In this document: positions 40,612-45,233 of the stretch, piece after piece
How the letters are laid out: each line of letters begins with the position of its first letter
How positions within the stretch are numbered: the first letter of the stretch is position 1
From: Saccharothrix longispora
Lineage (GTDB): Bacteria > Actinomycetota > Actinomycetes > Mycobacteriales > Pseudonocardiaceae
DNA: 45,233 bases
NCBI RefSeq assembly: GCF_030852425.1
Contig: NZ_NSDM01000031.1
Coordinates: forward strand, 1 to 45,233
Direction: 5' to 3'
Notes under the pieces: model-generated
The model's database searches: none
What the model saw: the letters and a program-made list of their open reading frames with translations, nothing else
What the model was told of the DNA's origin: nothing
Made by a program: the position numbers and the translations under genes

Positions 40612-42921
40612 GTGTCCGATCAGGTCCACACCGCTTCGTCCGGTTACGCGACCGGTCAGCTGGCGCGGGCGTTGGCCGCGGCGGTCTCCGCGGGTACCGA
40701 GGCCGACCGCGAGCGGGCGCTGCGCAAGCTGCGGCGCTGGGAGGATGTCGTTAGCGGGATGGCCGACGGCATGCTGACGGTCGGCTCCCGCACCCCGGTC
40801 GCGGACACCCCGGCGTGGGTGACGCTGGAGGTCGCGCACGGCGGATTCGCGACCGGTGGGTACCTGGCCGAGGTGCCGCTGTCCGAGGACGAGGCGGCCC
40901 GCGTCGCCTCCTTCCCGGACGACGTGCCCGGCAGGAACGAGCGGGAACGGCTCAACTCCTGGTACCTCGGCGACGCCGGCCAGGCCGAGCTGCTGGACGC
41001 GATCCGCAGCGGGCACTACCGGGTCGAGGTGCCGGAGGACGCGGCGCTGCCCGTCGTGGCGTTGCTGCTGGACAGGGGTTTCCCGGAGCAGGCGCTCGAC
41101 CTGGTCGCCGAACTGCGCCCGCTGATGCACCGGCTGCGGCTGACGCCACGCTTCGAACCGGTCCCCCGGCCTTCGGGCGCAGCCGTCCGCCTGACCTCGG
41201 TGAAGGACGCCGCCGCGTCGCTGCGTTCCGCGCGGGTGCCGGTGCAGCTGGCCAAGATGCGCGACGCGCTGACCGTGTGGGATCCGCTGTACGACCGGCT
41301 GGTCGCGTTGTGGTGCCGCACCGTCGACCACGAGCTGCCGCACGTCGAGGAGAACGGGACCGTGCGCGGCGGCTGGCCGTGCCGGACGTGGCCCGCGGAC
41401 TGGGCGGCGGCCAGGACCGAGTGGCTCGCGGACTTCGCCGAGACGTCTCGCACCCACGCACCCTCGGGCAGGCAGACCAACCCGAAGAGCAACTTCGCGA
41501 GACTGCGCAGCGCGCTGGAGTCCTGCCCGGACGGCAGCGACGCGCTCACCGCGCGGGAGGTCGGCTGGATCCGCCGCGTCATCGCGAGCACGGTGAGCCA
41601 CCGGGGCGCTCCGGGAACCGGACAACGCGACGCGTGGCGCACCGCCCAAGTGGCCACCGTCGCGGCGCCGACTCACGCCGCACTCGCCGGCGTGCTCGCG
41701 GGCAGGCTGGACCGGTACCCGGCGGACGGCGGCCTGCCGTCGCTCGACGTCGCGACGGCCGCGGTGTCCGAAGCCGAGGCGACCGACGAAATCCCGTACG
41801 GCACGACGATGCCGGACCACGTGGTGCACAAGGCGGCGCGGTCGCTCGAAGCACCGGCGGACGAGCTGGTGCGCCTCGGCGTGATCACGTCGGGGGAGAC
41901 GCTGGCGGTCGTGCTGCCGCAACTCACCTCACGGCTGCTGAGCGCGGCGATCGACGACCCGGTCGTGGCGGGGCTGCACGAGCAGACCTACACCGCGTTC
42001 CGGCGTCGCCGCGGCCTGCTGTTGCTCAACCTCGAACACCAGGTGCGGTTCACCGAGCTGCCCTGGGTGGACGCGCTCGCCCCCTACCGCTCGCCCAAGC
42101 CGGACAACGCCGGGGCCGCACATCGCGCCCTGCGGCAGACCACGATGCTGGCGCTCACCGCGTTCCCGCACGCCCTGCTGCCGAACCCGCTGGTGACCGA
42201 GCTGAGGACGCTGGCGAAGCAGGCAGGCCTGGAGCTGCCGCTCGTGGAGGAAGTGGCCGCGGACATCTTCACGGGCACGTTCACCACCAAATGGCGCGAG
42301 GCCGGCGCGGTGGCGAGCCGTCTGCTGGCCGGCACGCCCTACGCGAACTACTACGACCTGCCGGCGGACTGGCCCAAGCCCCGGCGCGAGAGGATGCGTT
42401 GGAGCAAGCACACCGCCGAGGACTTCTCGGAGCTGTGCCGGGAGCGGGCGGGCACCTCCGGCGGCTCCATCGCGGCGAACGGCATGGTGCTGGAGCAGAG
42501 TCAGATCCTGACGACCCACAACCTCGCCGTGCTGGTCGACGGCCTGAACCTGACCGACGAGCTGCGCGAACGCGCGCCGGAACTCGCGTGGCAGGCGTTC
42601 GGCTGGCTCGTCCGCAGGCTGACCCAGCGCGCGGCCCACCGGCACGCGGCGCTGATCCAGGTGAAGAACGCGGCCTACGCGTGGCGACAAGCCCTGTTCC
42701 TGCTCGCCTTCTGCGAGCCCGCCGTGCAGCTCGCCCACGCGGAAAGGCTGGCGGGCGAGGCGCGCGGCACCGCACTCGAACCGGCGGTCGAAGGTCTGCT
42801 GCACGTGCTTCACGGTGGCCGTTTCACGCCAACGGGAACCGTGCAGCACGGCACGGCCGTGCGGTTCCTCGGCTGGGCCGAGAACACACACCCGCTCCTG
42901 ACCCCCTCCGGCCACAGCTGA
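40612..42921 (+). CDS. Large uncharacterised protein downstream of tRNA-Pro
   Basis: This 769-residue protein is one I cannot place in a family. It is soluble, mostly alpha-helical and rich in Ala, Leu and Arg, without a P-loop or other obvious catalytic motif. Recurrent helical blocks include ARALAAAVSAGTEADRERALRKLRRWED, FPEQALDLVAELRPLMHRLRL and VAASRLLAGTPYANYYDLPADW-like regions; the TNPKSNFARLRSAL and IAANGMVLEQSQILTTHNLAVLVDGL segments look conserved in style. GTG 40612 is preceded by TGGAG. It is probably co-transcribed with the tRNA-Pro just upstream. The 3' end lies 3 bp from an IS-B left end, but the stop is the gene's own. Confidence 0.6.
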   Translation: MSDQVHTASSGYATGQLARALAAAVSAGTEADRERALRKLRRWEDVVSGMADGMLTVGSRTPVADTPAWVTLEVAHGGFATGGYLAEVPLSEDEAARVASFPDDVPGRNERERLNSWYLGDAGQAELLDAIRSGHYRVEVPEDAALPVVALLLDRGFPEQALDLVAELRPLMHRLRLTPRFEPVPRPSGAAVRLTSVKDAAASLRSARVPVQLAKMRDALTVWDPLYDRLVALWCRTVDHELPHVEENGTVRGGWPCRTWPADWAAARTEWLADFAETSRTHAPSGRQTNPKSNFARLRSALESCPDGSDALTAREVGWIRRVIASTVSHRGAPGTGQRDAWRTAQVATVAAPTHAALAGVLAGRLDRYPADGGLPSLDVATAAVSEAEATDEIPYGTTMPDHVVHKAARSLEAPADELVRLGVITSGETLAVVLPQLTSRLLSAAIDDPVVAGLHEQTYTAFRRRRGLLLLNLEHQVRFTELPWVDALAPYRSPKPDNAGAAHRALRQTTMLALTAFPHALLPNPLVTELRTLAKQAGLELPLVEEVAADIFTGTFTTKWREAGAVASRLLAGTPYANYYDLPADWPKPRRERMRWSKHTAEDFSELCRERAGTSGGSIAANGMVLEQSQILTTHNLAVLVDGLNLTDELRERAPELAWQAFGWLVRRLTQRAAHRHAALIQVKNAAYAWRQALFLLAFCEPAVQLAHAERLAGEARGTALEPAVEGLLHVLHGGRFTPTGTVQHGTAVRFLGWAENTHPLLTPSGHS

Positions 42922-42924
42922 CCC

Positions 42925-43060
42925 TGTGGGGTGCCAGAAATCGGCCATATGGTCTGACCTGCGGTTACGCGGCTGTGGGTTCGTACTCGTCGATCAGGCC
43001 GTCGAGGACTGGTCGGCGGCGTGTCGACGGCAGCCCGATGATTTGTCGAGCGGTACAGCG
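42925..43060 (-). mobile_element. IS-B left-end relic
   Basis: It begins TGTGGGGTGCCAG and matches 37982-38090 and 28252-28350, including the C-terminal transposase codons after the stop at 42965. The following 43061-43158 is AT-rich with no recognised feature. Confidence 0.62.
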
Positions 43061-43158
43061 CAACTCGGCGTGAGTCGACTCTATAGTTTCAGTGTTGATT
43101 GAACCACTATTGTTGTCAGGTATTGGGACCGCAATCGTGAATTTTTGTGGCGTGATGG

Positions 43159-43422
43159 TCAGCCGAGGTCTTCGAGCCAGAGGACGCGTTCGACGACGAT
43201 GCGTTTCTGTTGTTCGAGGATGAGGTAGACGATGAGGCCGTCGCCGTACCCGTAGACGAGTTGGCGCAGGGCGCCGTGGGGGTTGGCGCGGTGGTAGGGC
43301 TCGCCGTACCAGGGTTCGTGGGTCAGCAGGGTCATGGCCTCGGACAGTGGTTCGTCGGCCTCCGCCGGCAGTGCGTGGATCTGGTCCCAGACCTCGTCGG
43401 GGAGTTGGATCTGGTAGGTCAC
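43159..43422 (-). CDS. RelE/ParE-like toxin
   Basis: This 87-residue protein reads VTYQIQLPDEVWDQIHALPAEADEPLSEAMTLLTHEPW, then GALRQLVYGYGDGLIVYLILEQQKRIVVERVLWLEDLG. The order of a helical hairpin followed by beta strands ending in I-V-V-E-R-V-L-W fits the RelE/ParE fold, whose RelE members cleave ribosome-bound mRNA. The GTG start directly follows the stop of the DUF6247 gene with no gap, indicating one transcript. It is the intact counterpart of the broken gene at 28084-28284. Confidence 0.68.
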   Translation of the reverse strand: MTYQIQLPDEVWDQIHALPAEADEPLSEAMTLLTHEPWYGEPYHRANPHGALRQLVYGYGDGLIVYLILEQQKRIVVERVLWLEDLG

Positions 43423-43743
43423 CTATCGGCCGCCGCGCTCCGTCTGCAGTTCTTCCCAGGTGCGCAGTCGTCCGGGTGTCTGGCCGGTGGTGAGGGTCTG
43501 GTCGATGCGGCCGAGCATCCGTCGGTGGGTGGCGGGGTCGTGCCGGGTGACGGTGGCGATGCGCCACCACTGCTCGATCACGCTGCGGACCGGTTCGAGG
43601 CTGGACTCGGCCGCGGCCCGGCCCAGGGCGTGGCGGCAGTCGGCGTCGAAGGCGTCGCGTTCCTCGGGCAACAGTGCGGCGCGGATCGCCTCGGGGGTCT
43701 TCTCGACCTCCGGCGATGGCGGGTGCGCGGCTGCTGCGGTCAC
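43423..43743 (-). CDS. DUF6247 family protein, probable antitoxin
   Basis: This 106-residue protein has the DUF6247 pattern TPEAIRAALLPEERDAFDADCRHALGRAAAESSLEPVRSVIEQWWRIATVTRHDPATHRRMLGRID. Position immediately before a RelE-like toxin and the family's usual setting suggest it is the antitoxin. The GTG start at 43743 has no strong ribosome binding site. The pair lies beside attachment site 2, a common place for a stabilising toxin-antitoxin module. Confidence 0.7.
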   Translation of the reverse strand: MTAAAAHPPSPEVEKTPEAIRAALLPEERDAFDADCRHALGRAAAESSLEPVRSVIEQWWRIATVTRHDPATHRRMLGRIDQTLTTGQTPGRLRTWEELQTERGGR

Positions 43744-43924
43744 ATCGACACGATAGCGGGTCGGCGTCGACGGTGGCCCGGCGACAACGACACAGTGGTG
43801 CGTGTCGTTGTCGCCGGGCTGGCGGCTACGACCCTTGTCCTCCGCGTCGACCGATGCATTCGCTGTCCGGGCCATATGAGGGTCGGATGCGCGACCGTCG
43901 CAGTCGGCGGTCCGCGGATCGTCA

Positions 43925-44210
43925 GGGAGCGGAGGAGTGCGTGGGAGCGGATGCTGGGAGCGGAATGGGAGCCGTCGGACGCGTTCAACAGCGTTGAACC
44001 GCATTCAACGGCTCCCAACGGTCACGCATTTTCTGTGGTAATTCTGTTTCCGCTGGTAGGGGATTTATTTTGGCTTCATTCACACCGGAGAGGTCACTGG
44101 TTCGATCCCAGTATCGCCCACAATGTGTTTGTGCAGGTCAACGGCTCGTAGACGATCTTCGTCTGCGGGCCGTTGATCGTTTCGGGGAGCAAATGGGGAG
44201 CAGACGATCT
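43925..44210. other. Attachment site 2 (tRNA-Val 3' part with arm repeats)
   Basis: The core 44074-44122 is a 49-bp match, with one mismatch, to 29046-29094: the 3' half of tRNA-Val(CAC) through ATCGCCC-ACA. GGGAGC repeats at 43925, 43943, 43956 and 43967 on one side and at 44185 and 44196 on the other look like arm-type integrase sites. A tyrosine integrase lies immediately to the right, converging on the site, the normal attP-int arrangement of actinobacterial integrative elements. Confidence 0.72.
44138..44176 (+). other. Long hairpin beside attachment site 2
   Basis: TCAACGGCTCGTAGACGA and TCGTCTGCGGGCCGTTGA pair over 18 bp (two G-U) with loop TCT. Compared with the hairpin at 29110-29149, several base pairs change on both sides together, so the structure is kept. 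Confidence 0.6.
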
Positions 44211-44240
44211 TGACCACCTCCGTATTTGCGGAGGTGGTCA
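44211..44240 (-). terminator. Hairpin at the integrase stop codon
   Basis: TGACCACCTCCG and CGGAGGTGGTCA form a perfect 12-bp stem with a 6-base loop. The integrase TGA stop (44238-44240) is part of the stem. It is probably the integrase transcript terminator. Confidence 0.68.
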
Positions 44241-45027
44241 GGGGTTCGTGCTCCCCGTCTGCTCCCAGCGCCGCTGCAGTCCGGCGATCATGGCCTCGAT
44301 CATGGGCTCGGTGACGTGGGAGTAGACGCCCATGACGCCGCGGAACTTGTGGCCGATCCTCTTGTGCTGCAGCACTTCGGGCACGCCGTCCTCGATGAGC
44401 CAGGTCTTGTGGGTGTGGCGCAGGTCGTGGAAGTGCATGTCGGGGGCGATGCGCGGCCGGGTGGTGTCGCCGCGCAGGGCGGGCAGCCATACGCGGCGGC
44501 GGAAGTTGGAGCGGCGGTGGAAGCCGCCGTCGGGGCCGGTGAACACGAACCGCGCGTCGGGGTGGCGGTCGTGGTGGGCGTCGAGCAGGTCGGCGAGGAA
44601 CGGCGGCAGGTGCACGACGCGGACGCTGGCCGGGGTCTTGGGCGGGCCCAGGGTCAGCCGCCCGCCGACCTCGTGCAGGGCGCCGTCGCGGGCGTCGACG
44701 CGGATCTCGCCGATGCCCGTGTCCACCCGTGACCACTGCAGCCCGGTCAGTTCACCCCAGCGCAGCCCGGTGTAGGCGGCTGTGACGATCAGGGCGGCGT
44801 TGTCGGGCGATGCCACGCGGGCGGCCAGGCCGGCGATCTGCCCGGCGGTGGCGTGCGGCCGTTCGGGATGGTCTCCGGTGGTGAGCCGGAGTTTGCGGCA
44901 GGGGTTGGAGCCGATCAGCCCTTCGTCGACGGCTTCGCCGAGGATCCGCGAGAGCAGGCCGACGATGTCGGCGACGCTGCGCTCGCCCAACGACCGGCGC
45001 AGTTGCTTGGCCCAGACCTTGACGGGA
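44238..45027 (-). pseudogene. Tyrosine integrase, 5' end removed by IS3
   Basis: The catalytic domain is complete: AAYTGLRWGELTGLQW (first Arg), HFHDLRHTHKTWLIEDGVP (H-x-x-R), LQHKRIGHK and GVYSHVTEP (Tyr nucleophile). Part of the SAM-like core-binding domain remains (VKVWAKQLRRSLGERSVADIVGLLSRILGEAVDEGLI). Upstream of VKVWAKQ an in-frame stop and IS3-type sequence begin near 45028, so the N-terminal arm-binding domain and the native start are missing. This integrase presumably recombined at the adjacent tRNA-Val site; in its present form it is unlikely to work. Confidence 0.82.
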
Positions 45028-45055
45028 CTTCACCCCGGATGTTGGACACGGGGTT

Positions 45056-45233
45056 ATGCGGCGCGGGTCAGCGTAGCCGGTGTCGGGGTGAGGCTGTTCT
45101 CGTAGTCGATCGGGGACATCTGGCCGACGTGGGAGTGGCGGCGTCGGGTGTTGTAACGATGCGCCCAGCCGAACACCGCCAGCCGTGCCTCCCTTTCACT
45201 GCACCAACTCTGGGCGCCTTGTAGCGTCTCGCG
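45056..45233 (-). CDS. IS3-family OrfB, C-terminal end (runs off window)
   Basis: The last 58 codons of an IS3-family transposase are visible: ETLQGAQSWCSEREARLAVF, then GWAHRYNTRRRHSHVGQMSP and IDYENSLTPTPATLTRAA, with the stop at 45056-45058. The Y-N-x-x-R-R-H-S-x-x-G-x-x-S-P motif is the standard C-terminal signature downstream of the catalytic Glu. The start lies beyond 45233. The element's left end falls between the stop and about 45028, truncating the integrase. Confidence 0.8.

Noticed and set aside
40815..43073. Plus-strand frame of 752 codons within the 40612 gene
   Set aside because: The translation is almost only Arg, Gly, Ala and Pro, typical of an out-of-frame read, and it runs on into IS-B DNA.
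1..45233. CRISPR array
   Set aside because: No regularly spaced short direct repeats with unique spacers were seen; the repeats found are IS ends, attachment sites and promoter repeats.

Overview
The window is high-GC DNA from a filamentous actinomycete, most likely of the Pseudonocardiales type (inference). The evidence is the XRE/DUF5753 plus DUF397 pair, a SARP-type regulator, NB-ARC/TPR STAND proteins, DUF6247 genes and frequent GTG starts. It is an accessory region with no housekeeping operon. Small conflict, defence or signalling gene sets are separated by insertion sequences and their remnants. I name the three related rve-type IS families provisionally: IS-A (ends TGTGCSTGCC.., about 1.25 kb), IS-B (ends TGTGRGGTGYCA..) and IS-C (ends TGTGCCGYTCGAA..). 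IS5, IS3, IS30 and IS630 elements are also present.

Layout. 1-6323: IS-A end, a HEPN-domain gene, an 884-bp IS5 copy, a DUF488 gene convergent with an unrecognised gene, a full IS-A copy, and IS-C and IS-B wreckage. 6468-12904: XRE/DUF5753 regulator, DUF397 protein, then a tightly overlapped four-gene operon (SARP with a cyclase-like domain, P-loop/helical-repeat protein, SPFH-like protein, small membrane protein) closed by a hairpin. 12981-20792: an IS5 relic, an NB-ARC gene cut by an IS3 element that itself carries an IS30, an IS-C relic, an intact NB-ARC/TPR gene on the other strand and a hybrid IS. 20759-23087: EcsC-like gene and a two-gene operon with an OGG-fold glycosylase-like protein. 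24149-27645: STAND-like NTPase overlapping a membrane-anchored periplasmic-binding-like protein. 27906-29200: broken toxin-antitoxin genes, a DUF6247 gene and a tRNA-Val-derived attachment site.

29490-45233: second IS-A copy; a class III cyclase fusion convergent with a three-gene operon (FAD dehydrogenase, deoxyribosyltransferase-like protein, nucleosidase fusion); two adjacent IS5 copies; a second hybrid IS; an IS630 fragment; an aminoglycoside-phosphotransferase-fold gene; a canonical-looking tRNA-Pro(UGG) lying 23 bp before a 769-residue orphan gene; a DUF6247/RelE-like pair; a second tRNA-Val-derived attachment site; and a tyrosine integrase truncated by an IS3 element that runs off the window.

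The strongest candidates for undescribed systems are the operon at 7776-12877, the cyclase/nucleosidase locus at 31149-36019, the NTPase/binding-protein pair at 24149-27645 and the tRNA-Pro plus orphan gene unit at 40518-42921. Functions are inferred from family resemblance read by eye; no database search was possible.
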